This document shows, in pieces, positions 1-6,455 of a stretch of 15,077 bases of DNA. Under the pieces are notes generated by a model. The model had not been told where the DNA came from. It worked only from the letters and a program-made list of their open reading frames with translations, and did not search any database. The stretch's first letter is position 1. Each line of letters opens with the position of its first letter. The stretch comes from Aminipila sp051883075 (GTDB lineage: Bacteria > Bacillota > Clostridia > Peptostreptococcales > Anaerovoracaceae). The translations under genes and the position numbers were made by a program. Where the stretch lies: contig JBJETA010000069.1 of NCBI GenBank assembly GCA_051883075.1, positions 1 through 15,077 on the forward strand, read 5' to 3'.

Positions 1-142
1 GATATATAAAGGGAAAAAGATGTATTTATGCAATATGCTGGAAGACTATATATCACAGTATGCTGCTTTTATATCTGGCAAAAGAGAAAATGTAATTTAC
101 CCTAAGATTAAAGATTATATAGGAGAAGAGGATGAGGTATAA
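1..142 (+). CDS. cas1: Cas1 integrase, C-terminal end only (type II-A)
   Basis: The reading frame open from base 2 to the TAA at 140-142 gives the last 46 residues of a protein that starts left of the window; it ends in KDYIGEEDEV. The fragment carries no catalytic residue, so the call rests mainly on position: it runs into cas2 with an 11-bp overlap (132-142), the usual cas1-cas2 arrangement, followed by csn2 and an array. Cas1 forms the Cas1-Cas2 integrase that inserts new spacers at the leader-repeat junction. The basic/aromatic helical tail is compatible with a Cas1 C terminus. Stop and overlap are seen directly; the family is inferred from context. Confidence 0.85.
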   Translation, partial: IYKGKKMYLCNMLEDYISQYAAFISGKRENVIYPKIKDYIGEEDEV

Positions 143-455
143 CATTATGCGCATGCTATGTATGTTTGATTTGCCTACTGAAACCGACGATGAAAAAAGA
201 GCATATCGCCAATTCAGAAAAAATCTGATAAAAGAAGGCTTTATCATGATTCAATATTCTGTTTATGTTAGAACATGTCCAAGTCGTGAGCATTTAAGCC
301 GCTTGGAAAAAAGAATTAAAAAATTTGCTCCGGTAAAAGGCAATATACGTTTGCTGGTAGTAACAGAAAAACAGTATGCGGATATGAAACTTATAGTTGG
401 AAGCAAAAAGTTGACAGAAGAGGTCGTGGGAACAGAGAGGCTGATATTGTTATGA
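132..455 (+). CDS. cas2: Cas2, spacer-acquisition subunit (type II-A)
   Basis: A 107-residue protein, a normal Cas2 length. The N terminus MRYNIMRMLCMFDLPTET is close to the streptococcal type II-A Cas2 start (MSYRYMRMILMFDMPT), with the conserved Asp at residue 13 at the end of beta-1. Later segments EGFIMIQYSVYVR and GNIRLLVVTEKQYADM also match the family. Cas2 dimers bridge two Cas1 dimers in the integrase complex. I chose the first ATG (132) because AGGAG lies 6 bases upstream and the residues before the second Met (147) align with known Cas2 starts. It overlaps the cas1 end by 11 bp and csn2 by ATGA at 452-455, so the three genes are probably translationally coupled. Confidence 0.95.
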   Translation: MRYNIMRMLCMFDLPTETDDEKRAYRQFRKNLIKEGFIMIQYSVYVRTCPSREHLSRLEKRIKKFAPVKGNIRLLVVTEKQYADMKLIVGSKKLTEEVVGTERLILL

Positions 456-1441
456 TTTTAAAAGTTAAAGATAATGAAAAATTTTATGAAATAAGTATTG
501 AGCAACTCTCACAATGGTGTGGAACAAACATTCCCAAAAAAAGATTTATAATAGACTCATTAACCAAATATTTTTCATCATCCAAATATATGGAGTATGA
601 GGAACGTTATATAGAAAATATTTTGATTGATGGGGAACAAGTAGGAAGAAAATATTTTAAAATAGATTTATTTGCCCAAAGAGAAGAATTAATATCAGCG
701 ATTAAAATCGGAAAAAGCAGTTTAATGTGGCAATGCATTTCACATACACTTAATGGTTTTCAGTGTCAGTATGAAATGGAAGCTATAGAGAATTCTTTAA
801 TACAGATTTTTCAGGAGCTGAATGCAAAAATATTAAACAGATTTGGATTAATTGAACTTGAATTTGAGCAGGAACAGATATTTGATATGGTTCAGAAAAC
901 TCAGGTAAGAGCTTTAGATGGAAAATATTTGGAGGAATTAAGTAATTGTGAATTGATTATGTGTTTTTTGGAATTGTTTGATTATTTCCAAAAGCTGATG
1001 CCTCAAAAAAGAATGATTATTTTTGAAAATATAGATCATCTAATTTCCCCTAGGGAATATGTATTGATTTATGAAAAATGTGAAAATATTATAAAAGCAT
1101 CAGACAGTTGGTTTATTTTTTCTCTTAGTTTGCAAGAATATCCGGTGTTAAATGATAAAAATCTGGAGAGTGTGTCAGTTATAAACGATGCTGAATATAT
1201 ATTGCCGGATTATGAACATTTAGCTGAATATTTACAGTATCATTACCCGTACAATCACCAGATGGACAGTGAAACTATTCTTTCATCACTGAAAAGTATT
1301 GTACATAAAATAGGAAATGAGACAGAAATAGAAAGCATTGAATCTCAAGTTATCTTAAAGCTTATGAACAACTCTTTATGCATAAAAAATAAGATGAGAA
1401 AAGTTCCTAAAAATGCAGAAATAAGCTTTTTGATGGACTAA
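452..1441 (+). CDS. csn2: Csn2-like protein, long divergent form (type II-A)
   Basis: A 329-residue protein in the csn2 position, between cas2 (ATGA overlap) and the array. Csn2 forms ring-shaped tetramers that slide on DNA ends and is needed with Cas1, Cas2 and Cas9 for spacer uptake. Classical Csn2 is about 220 residues; longer forms (about 310-350) occur in the S. thermophilus CRISPR1/S. aureus branch, and this length fits them. The sequence is divergent: I see IGKSSLMWQ (residues 86-94), a P-loop-like remnant without the leading glycine, and MIIFENIDHLIS (188-199), resembling a Walker B strand. Csn2 is known as a degenerate P-loop ATPase fold, so this fits. Base composition is more AT-rich than in the right-hand operon. 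The family is assigned from position, length and these motifs rather than strong sequence recognition. Confidence 0.75.
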   Translation: MILKVKDNEKFYEISIEQLSQWCGTNIPKKRFIIDSLTKYFSSSKYMEYEERYIENILIDGEQVGRKYFKIDLFAQREELISAIKIGKSSLMWQCISHTLNGFQCQYEMEAIENSLIQIFQELNAKILNRFGLIELEFEQEQIFDMVQKTQVRALDGKYLEELSNCELIMCFLELFDYFQKLMPQKRMIIFENIDHLISPREYVLIYEKCENIIKASDSWFIFSLSLQEYPVLNDKNLESVSVINDAEYILPDYEHLAEYLQYHYPYNHQMDSETILSSLKSIVHKIGNETEIESIESQVILKLMNNSLCIKNKMRKVPKNAEISFLMD

Positions 1442-1456
1442 GAAATATGATACAAT
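1428..1456 (+). promoter_or_regulatory. Predicted pre-crRNA promoter (extended -10)
   Basis: TGATACAAT at 1448-1456 is an extended -10 (TGN plus TACAAT). A weak -35 candidate (TTTTGA, 1428-1433) sits 17 bases upstream inside the csn2 end. Transcription would begin near 1463, giving a leader RNA of about 85 nt before repeat 1. The -35 is poor, so the call relies on the extended -10. Confidence 0.45.
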
Positions 1457-1547
1457 AAAGAAGAGTTATCGTAAGAAAAAAAGGAGGTGGAGCAATAGTG
1501 AATTCATACAGAGTATCCAGGAAAAGACACAGCGTTTTGAATTTGAT
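1442..1547 (+). promoter_or_regulatory. CRISPR leader
   Basis: The 106 bp between the csn2 stop and repeat 1. It holds an extended -10 box, a short repeat-like segment (1458-1474), a consensus Shine-Dalgarno AAGGAGGTG (1481-1489) and the leader end ATTTGAT (1541-1547) directly before the first repeat. Streptococcal II-A systems use a leader-anchoring sequence ATTTGAG at this position to direct Cas1-Cas2 insertion; the similarity supports this side as the acquisition end. Degeneration of the repeat at the far end of the array agrees. Confidence 0.8.
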
Positions 1548-1554
1548 ATTTTAG
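1498..1554 (+). CDS. Possible 18-codon leader peptide ending inside repeat 1
   Basis: AAGGAGGTG (1481-1489) is a near-perfect Shine-Dalgarno. GTG at 1498 lies 10 bases after its GGAGG core, and the frame reads MNSYRVSRKRHSVLNLIF before stopping at the TAG within ATTTTAG of repeat 1 (1552-1554). The peptide is basic and has no known relatives that I recognise. It could be a true leader peptide, a ribosome loading site that shapes the pre-crRNA, or chance. The spacing is slightly long and GTG is a weaker start, so confidence is low. If new spacers are added at the leader end, the stop is preserved because it lies in the first bases of the repeat. Confidence 0.3.
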   Translation: MNSYRVSRKRHSVLNLIF

Positions 1555-3755
1555 TACCTGGAAGAATTGAGTTATCGTAAAACGATGACGGAAAAGGCGA
1601 AGAAAGAATCGTAATTTTAGTACCTGGAAGAATTGAGTTATCGTAAAACTTTTGTTTTCCCTTATCGGGTATACCTAAATTTTAGTACCTGGAAGAATTG
1701 AGTTATCGTAAAACATAATCTTAATCATTTCAGCCTCAATCCCAATTTTAGTACCTGGAAGAATTGAGTTATCGTAAAACCGACATAATCGTTCGCGTTC
1801 ACTCTCTCGAATTTTAGTACCTGGAAGAATTGAGTTATCGTAAAACTCGAGAATCTGAACGGTCATTCCGCTTGATATTTTAGTACCTGGAAGAATTGAG
1901 TTATCGTAAAACCTATTAAGGTTCTAAATGAACTAGAAACTGATTTTAGTACCTGGAAGAATTGAGTTATCGTAAAACGTGAAAATAAATTATGAACGAC
2001 GCAAATATATTTTAGTACCTGGAAGAATTGAGTTATCGTAAAACTTCCCAGACTTCACGTTCGGAATCCTGACTATTTTAGTACCTGGAAGAATTGAGTT
2101 ATCGTAAAACCCACTAAATTTGAACACCGACGGAAACGTATTTTAGTACCTGGAAGAATTGAGTTATCGTAAAACTGCTCATATTTTCACATTTTCAGCA
2201 ACTTCGATTTTAGTACCTGGAAGAATTGAGTTATCGTAAAACTACGGATGAGGGAATGGTAGCCGAGGATGCATTTTAGTACCTGGAAGAATTGAGTTAT
2301 CGTAAAACTTAAAGATAATAAAATAACATTTAGGAACCATTTTAGTACCTGGAAGAATTGAGTTATCGTAAAACAAACAAGTAACGAGCCAAAGGCTAAC
2401 GCATATTTTAGTACCTGGAAGAATTGAGTTATCGTAAAACGAACTGTTACGGTTGACGTTGAATTTGAGGATTTTAGTACCTGAAAGAATTGAGTTATCG
2501 TAAAACATAAAGATGTTGAGGAAAACATACAGGAGGATTTTAGTACCTGGAAGAATTGAGTTATCGTAAAACAGAAGCCTTAATTATGGTGCTGGTGGCG
2601 GTATTTTAGTACCTGGAAGAATTGAGTTATCGTAAAACCACTCAATTCCCTGTATGACGCTGAAGTTATTTTAGTACCTGGAAGAATTGAGTTATCGTAA
2701 AACTCCACTTTTGCTATTTATCCACGATTTAAATTTTAGTACCTGGAAGAATTGAGTTATCGTAAAACTTGACGGGTCCTTAAATCTGTATGTGTGGTAT
2801 TTTAGTACCTGGAAGAATTGAGTTATCGTAAAACAGAGCATTGAACCAATCATAAGGAAAGCGATTTTAGTACCTGGAAGAATTGAGTTATCGTAAAACC
2901 AAGCCATATATTCATCTGTTGGACAGTATATTTTAGTACCTGGAAGAATTGAGTTATCGTAAAACTCAAGCGGTTCGACTGCGTAAGCATCTTCTATTTT
3001 AGTACCTGGAAGAATTGAGTTATCGTAAAACACGATATACCTGCACCGTCAAATGTTACCGATTTTAGTACCTGGAAGAATTGAGTTATCGTAAAACGGG
3101 TAACGGCGTTTTGAAGTATGCAAAAGTATTTTAGTACCTGGAAGAATTGAGTTATCGTAAAACTGGGGACGCGTAGAAGGAACTGTTCTCGCTATTTTAG
3201 TACCTGGAAGAATTGAGTTATCGTAAAACTTTTCTCCTATTCTGATTTTTTGTATTCAAATTTTAGTACCTGGAAGAATTGAGTTATCGTAAAACGAAAG
3301 ATGTCTATAAAAAACTCGACGCCGAATTTTAGTACCTGGAAGAATTGAGTTATCGTAAAACAGGGGGTATAAGCTTTGAAACTGACACCAATTTTAGTAC
3401 CTGGAAGAATTGAGTTATCGTAAAACAGCATTGCATAGTTTACAAGCTGTTCGTAGATTTTAGTACCTGGAAGAATTGAGTTATCGTAAAACTTTTCATT
3501 AAGTATTTTGTGATATAGTAGGATTTTAGTACCTGGAAGAATTGAGTTATCGTAAAACCAAGGCTTTAAGTATATAGGTGATAGGAATATTTTAGTACCT
3601 GGAAGAATTGAGTTATCGTAAAACATCACCAACATTCGCAGAGCTTGGCAACAAATTTTAGTACTTGGAAGAATTGAGTTATCGTAAAACTATGTGGCAT
3701 TAACGACGCACCAGCTCCTGATTTTAGTACCTGGAAGAATTGAGTTATCGTAAAC
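1548..3755 (+). CRISPR. Type II-A CRISPR array: 34 repeats, 33 spacers
   Basis: The 36-bp repeat begins ATTTTAGTACCTGGAAG and ends GAGTTATCGTAAAAC. Starts run from 1548 and 1614 to 3655 and 3721, nearly all 66 bp apart. Spacers are 30 bp except six of 29 bp (spacers 2, 9, 17, 18, 20, 28) and one of 31 bp (spacer 10); all 33 differ. Repeats are identical apart from number 15 (G to A at 2484), number 33 (C to T at 3665) and the last one (3721-3755), which lacks one A near its 3' end. Degenerate repeats at the right end, and the cas operon and leader at the left, place acquisition at 1548 and transcription on the + strand. The repeat resembles the GTTTTTGTACTC- and GTTTTAGTACTC-type repeats of S. 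thermophilus CRISPR1 and S. aureus Cas9. The reverse complement also starts GTTTTA, so automated orientation calls may err. No source of any spacer can be named from the sequence alone. Confidence 0.98.
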
Positions 3756-3794
3756 TACATAATGTATCACTTCCATTGTGGATTTTGGGAAAAT

Positions 3795-3823
3795 TTGCAA
3801 TTTTGTAAAATTTCATATATAAT
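3795..3823 (+). promoter_or_regulatory. Sigma-A promoter of the secreted-protein/SLH pair
   Basis: TTGCAA (3795-3800), a 17-base spacer, then a perfect TATAAT (3818-3823), with the first ATG about 48 bases downstream. The promoter lies just after the array, so the downstream pair is probably transcribed independently of the CRISPR RNA. Confidence 0.75.
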
Positions 3824-3871
3824 TAATGCACTGGTTGTTCTAAAACATATAGAATGAGAGGTGCAATATTG

Positions 3872-4806
3872 ATGAAAAAAAGAGTAGCATTACTATTGGT
3901 TTTTATGATGCTGTTTACTTTGCTGGCAGTACCGGCATACGCTTCAGAATTCAGCAATTTTAAGACGTATACCTTTACTGACTATAAGGGTAGCAAGATA
4001 GAGTTCAGTGCAGCCCTGACAGGGTATGTTCTTAACTACAGTGATCCTGTGAATGACGGGCTTATTCGTCCGGTTATAATTCTAAAAGATAATTCGACAT
4101 TTAAACTGGATGCTACAGATGAAGTTAAGTTTTATGATGAAGAACAGAAGTCTTATGGTATTTTGAACTATCCACTGATGCTTTCAGAAAATGGAATTGA
4201 TACTGACGGACTTCCCGAAATTCATGATTATCGTGAAAGTGTTATTTTTGAGAACCAAAATGATATAAAATATTTATTTGATTCGGAATCACTGGAAGCG
4301 GATACGGAATGGATGGCGGAGCTTCGTGACAGCCAGAATGTAAAATATTTTATTATGACTGAAAGCACAGCCAACAGATTCAGTAAATTTATCAGTCGTG
4401 ACAACGAACAGCCGAAAAGGGACATTATCTTTAAACTTGACAATGAAAAACGTGTAGGAACAGGTGTTTCATACGATTATACATTGACAAACAATTCTAA
4501 CACGGTTGTAGAAGGCTGCTATGCAGCGGTGATGTATTAGCCAATGATGCGGTTTACGCTGAAATAAAGACCTTTGATGTCAGCATTAAACCATACAGTT
4601 CAGTAAAAGGGGAGTATGTAAGCTCTTATAGAAACCTGGTTGAGAACTTTGAAATTTTGTGGATTAAATTTGACAGTAAAGAAGAGAAGGACAGCTTTAT
4701 AGCAGAAAGTCCATTGACTCAGGATGAAAATCAAAAGGATAAATACAATGTGAAAACTGGCAGCGGAAAATGGTTTGAAGAAACTATGTCAGTTACACTG
4801 AAATAA
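3872..4806 (+). pseudogene. Secreted protein of unknown family, frameshifted near 4525-4540
   Basis: I place the start at ATG 3872, because AGAGGTG (3857-3863) sits 8 bases upstream; an ATG at 3854 would add six residues ahead of an obvious signal peptide. MKKRVALLLVFMM, a hydrophobic core and AVPAYAS give a Sec signal peptide cut near residue 25. The first frame runs to TAG at 4538-4540, ending VEGCYAAVMY. In the -1 frame, coding resumes at once (GDVLANDAVYAEIKTFDVS) and stays open for 92 codons to TAA at 4804-4806, 16 bp before the SLH gene. A segment like YDYTLTNNSN...VEGCYAAVMY plus GDVLAND resembles a beta-sandwich strand pair seen in extracellular bacterial domains, so both halves probably belonged to one protein of about 310 residues. 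No slippery heptamer is visible. A real indel, phase variation or a sequencing error would all explain it. Function unknown; export is the only secure statement. Confidence 0.7.
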
Positions 4807-4822
4807 CGAGGAGGATAAAGAT

Positions 4823-5485
4823 ATGAAAAAGCTTTTTATAATAATGTTCTGTTTATTCCTTTTAACCACTCCTGCATACGCTTTTACTGTTGAGAATCTT
4901 GAAAAAACAGATGTGTTTTCAGAAGACTTATTGGAAAAGAATGTGATGTCGTCATGGGCTGAAGAAACAGTAAACGCAGCCTACATGGCAGGTCTTGTTC
5001 CGGAACTTACAGGTGAGCCGGGATATAAAGAACCTGTTACTCGTGAACAGTTTGCAGAACTGGCCGTAGAAATGGTTACAAAGGCATGTGGAAATGTTCC
5101 TGAACTTACAGGAGAGAAAACATTTACGGACTGCAGCAATAAAACAGTTTTATTAGCGGCAAAGCTTGGTATTGTTACAGGAGTAGGAGAGGGTAGGTTC
5201 GATCCTTCTGCTGAGACTAACAGAGAGCAGATTGCAACTATGGTCAATCGCGCTATAAATTATATCAATGAAGCAAAAGGTATCAATTTAACTCCGTCAC
5301 CTGCAAATATTGAAAACTTTACGGACAAAACAAATGTTTCTTCATGGGCAAAAGAAAGCGTTGGAATTCTTGCCGCAAATGGAATCATGAATGGTACGTC
5401 AGCAACAACACTTTCACCAAAAGCGTCATGTACGGTTGAACAAAGTATCATGCTCCTATACAGAGTCTATGATTCAGCAAAATAA
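4823..5485 (+). CDS. Small SLH-domain surface protein
   Basis: A 220-residue protein with GAGGAGG 9 bases before the ATG. MKKLFIIMFCLFLLTTPAYA is a signal peptide, cleaved after AYA (residue 20). The rest is almost entirely three S-layer-homology-like repeats at about residues 41-88, 99-147 and 165-215. Each shows the pattern W/K-A-x-x-x-G-[IL]-V/M-x-G ... F/L-x-P ... T-x-E-Q, for example AAKLGIVTGVGEGRFDPSAETNREQ. SLH triplets bind pyruvylated secondary cell-wall polysaccharide, so it should sit on the outer face of the wall. The third repeat has a weak version of the TRAE-type motif (CTVEQ). No other domain is attached, so it may be a partner for another exported protein, possibly the upstream gene, with which it appears to share a transcript. 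The specific function is unknown. Confidence 0.85.
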   Translation: MKKLFIIMFCLFLLTTPAYAFTVENLEKTDVFSEDLLEKNVMSSWAEETVNAAYMAGLVPELTGEPGYKEPVTREQFAELAVEMVTKACGNVPELTGEKTFTDCSNKTVLLAAKLGIVTGVGEGRFDPSAETNREQIATMVNRAINYINEAKGINLTPSPANIENFTDKTNVSSWAKESVGILAANGIMNGTSATTLSPKASCTVEQSIMLLYRVYDSAK

Positions 5486-5536
5486 AATATAGAAAATATT
5501 TTTTAGGCTTTATAGTCTCTAATAAGATTATCTCAG

Positions 5537-5557
5537 GAAGCCCCGAAAAGGGGCTTC
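5537..5557. repeat. Stable GC-rich hairpin downstream of the SLH gene
   Basis: GAAGCCCC / GGGGCTTC form a perfect 8-bp stem around the loop GAAAA, 52 bases after the SLH stop codon. There is no T-run after it, so it is more likely an mRNA 3'-end stabiliser or part of a compound terminator than a complete intrinsic terminator. Confidence 0.6.
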
Positions 5558-5568
5558 TAAGGTTAGAC

Positions 5569-5606
5569 ATAACTATTCCTAAAATTTTGATTTTAGGAAT
5601 AGTTAT
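5569..5606. repeat. Perfect 16-bp inverted repeat
   Basis: ATAACTATTCCTAAAA (5569-5584) and its exact reverse complement (5591-5606) flank a 6-base loop TTTTGA. Such a long perfect palindrome is rare by chance. No clean T-tract follows on either strand. It could be a bidirectional transcription barrier or a small palindromic mobile or repeat unit. Confidence 0.75.
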
Positions 5607-5618
5607 ATACCCAAAACA

Positions 5619-5660
5619 AGGAGAAACACATAAATTCATGCATTTCTCCTAAATTTTTAA
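5619..5660 (+). terminator. Candidate terminator of the SLH transcript
   Basis: AGGAGAAA (5619-5626) pairs with TTTCTCCT (5643-5650) around a 16-base loop, followed by AAATTTTTAA. It is the only one of the three hairpins in this gap with a T-run on the + strand. The large loop lowers confidence. Confidence 0.45.
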
Positions 5661-6028
5661 TTCCCATCGTTATCATATTTATTATATATTTTTTTATTTA
5701 TATCTTTTATTTATTTCATATATTAAATTTCAAGGGGCTCTTTTCTCCGGATAAACTATTCAGGATGAATTTAGTCTGATTTCTGCAAAATTGTTTGTGC
5801 TGCCGTGCTAATCCGAATTTCTATTTTAATAAACCTTGTATTTTCAACGCTTTTATAACATGAGGCTCTATTTTGCGTTTTAAGCGATTTTTTTTGACTT
5901 GCCAGGCAAGATATCGACCACAGAATGTCTTCGAATGTGAAAATCAGCCTTAAAACGCAATTTATAAACTTTTAGTTGTTGTTTTCAATTCTGAGTATCT
6001 AAAACATGAACTGAATCACTTAATAGAT
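5651..6028. other. 378-bp AT-rich stretch without a recognisable gene
   Basis: No start codon with a ribosome binding site opens a convincing frame on either strand. 5651-5735 is almost pure A+T. On the - strand a 40-codon open stretch between the in-frame stops at 5944-5946 and 5821-5823 (containing GRYLAWQVKKNRLKRK) has no ATG, GTG or TTG with a Shine-Dalgarno; it could be a decayed gene fragment or chance. It coincides with the structured element at 5873-5960. No terminator for the LysM gene is obvious here. Confidence 0.5.
5873..5960. repeat. 88-bp element bounded by 12-bp inverted repeats
   Basis: TTGCGTTTTAAG (5873-5884) is matched by its exact reverse complement CTTAAAACGCAA (5949-5960). 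Just inside, GATTTT (5886-5891) and AAAATC (5940-5945) extend the pairing imperfectly, and CTTGCCAGGCAAG (5898-5910) is a further palindrome. The arrangement suits either a folded RNA or the remnant of a small inverted-repeat element; nothing in it identifies which. Confidence 0.5.
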
Positions 6029-6352
6029 CTAATAATCCAAACCGTAATCAGGAACTAAGATAATCTGACCCGGATATATGCTGTCAGCGGAGATATCGTT
6101 CAGTGCGCATATTTCATAAACAGTTTCTCTGATATCTTTATCTGCAGGTCCGAACTCAGATGCTATGTTCCATAAAGAATCGCCATACTGGATCTGGATT
6201 TCCAAAGGAGCTTTTTCTTTAGTCAAGCTGCTTGCGTTGTCAAGACCAAGGATTGTATTTGCCATGAAGCATATTAAAATAAGAGCAAGAGTAACTGCTG
6301 TTGTAAATCTGAATTTTGATTTTATTCTATAAGTTTTCTTTCCGTATGTCAT
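6029..6352 (-). CDS. yneA: YneA-like SOS cell-division suppressor (LysM protein)
   Basis: A 107-residue protein, matching the length of B. subtilis YneA (about 105). Residues 1-15 are basic and 16-36 form one membrane anchor. Residues 52-101 form a LysM domain (IQIQYGDSLWNIASEFGP ... IYPGQIILVPDY). YneA-type proteins are anchored outside the membrane, bind peptidoglycan and delay septation after DNA damage. The promoter region carries four LexA-like boxes, which strongly supports the SOS role over a generic LysM protein. GAGGAGGCG lies just upstream of the ATG. In Bacillus yneA is divergent from lexA; here lexA is absent and the neighbour is a mismatch-repair operon. The gene stands alone after a terminator, so it is its own transcription unit. 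A less specific LysM peptidoglycan-binding role remains possible. Confidence 0.8.
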   Translation of the reverse strand: MTYGKKTYRIKSKFRFTTAVTLALILICFMANTILGLDNASSLTKEKAPLEIQIQYGDSLWNIASEFGPADKDIRETVYEICALNDISADSIYPGQIILVPDYGLDY

Positions 6353-6376
6353 GCTGTTCGCCTCCTCTATCGCGTG

Positions 6377-6390
6377 TGAACTTTTGTTCG
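6377..6390 (-). promoter_or_regulatory. LexA (SOS) box 1, perfect core
   Basis: CGAACAAAAGTTCA on the - strand carries the exact GAAC-N4-GTTC core of the Gram-positive LexA/DinR operator. It sits at the predicted transcription start, where LexA would block RNA polymerase. Confidence 0.88.
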
Positions 6391-6397
6391 TAGTTAT

Positions 6398-6426
6398 ATA
6401 ATATACGAATACCTGTTCTTTGTCAA
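6398..6426 (-). promoter_or_regulatory. Sigma-A promoter of the yneA-like gene
   Basis: On the - strand TTGACA (6421-6426, a perfect -35) and TATTAT (6398-6403) are separated by 17 bases. Transcription would start near 6391, about 40 bases before the ATG. LexA-like boxes lie downstream, between the two elements and upstream. Confidence 0.85.
6406..6419 (-). promoter_or_regulatory. LexA-like box 2, between -35 and -10
   Basis: AGAACAGGTATTCG on the - strand has one mismatch to the GAAC-N4-GTTC core (ATTC). It occupies the promoter spacer; its centre is 29 bp from that of box 1. Confidence 0.6.
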
Positions 6427-6435
6427 TAAAAAATA

Positions 6436-6449
6436 TAAACTTTTGTTCG
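6436..6449 (-). promoter_or_regulatory. LexA-like box 3, upstream of -35
   Basis: CGAACAAAAGTTTA on the - strand shares its first 12 bases with box 1 and has one core mismatch (GTTT). Its centre is 30 bp from that of box 2. Confidence 0.65.
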
Positions 6450-6455
6450 CAAATA

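Noticed and set aside
1441..1500. tracrRNA on the - strand, from the sequence TTACGATAACTC complementary to the repeat
   Set aside because: A functional anti-repeat must pair with the 5' half of the repeat (ATTTTAGTACC) and be followed by hairpins and a terminator. Only the 3' half is matched and no such structures follow. No other anti-repeat was found by eye in the window.
1675..3635. Several - strand open frames repeating FYDNSILPGTKI or FTITQFFQVLK
   Set aside because: They are the CRISPR repeat read on the reverse strand. Repeat (36) and most spacers (30) are multiples of three, so frames stay open by arithmetic. No ribosome binding sites or gene structure.
3835..3846. GTTCTAAAAC as an extra degenerate repeat after the array
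   Set aside because: Only about 9 of 12 bases match the repeat end in very AT-rich DNA, and no upstream half of a repeat is present.
3854..3856. ATG as the start of the secreted protein
   Set aside because: It would put six residues before a normal signal peptide and overlap the AGAGGTG ribosome binding site that serves ATG 3872.
5537..5557. GC-rich hairpin as a complete intrinsic terminator
   Set aside because: No T-run follows on either strand; kept only as a hairpin.
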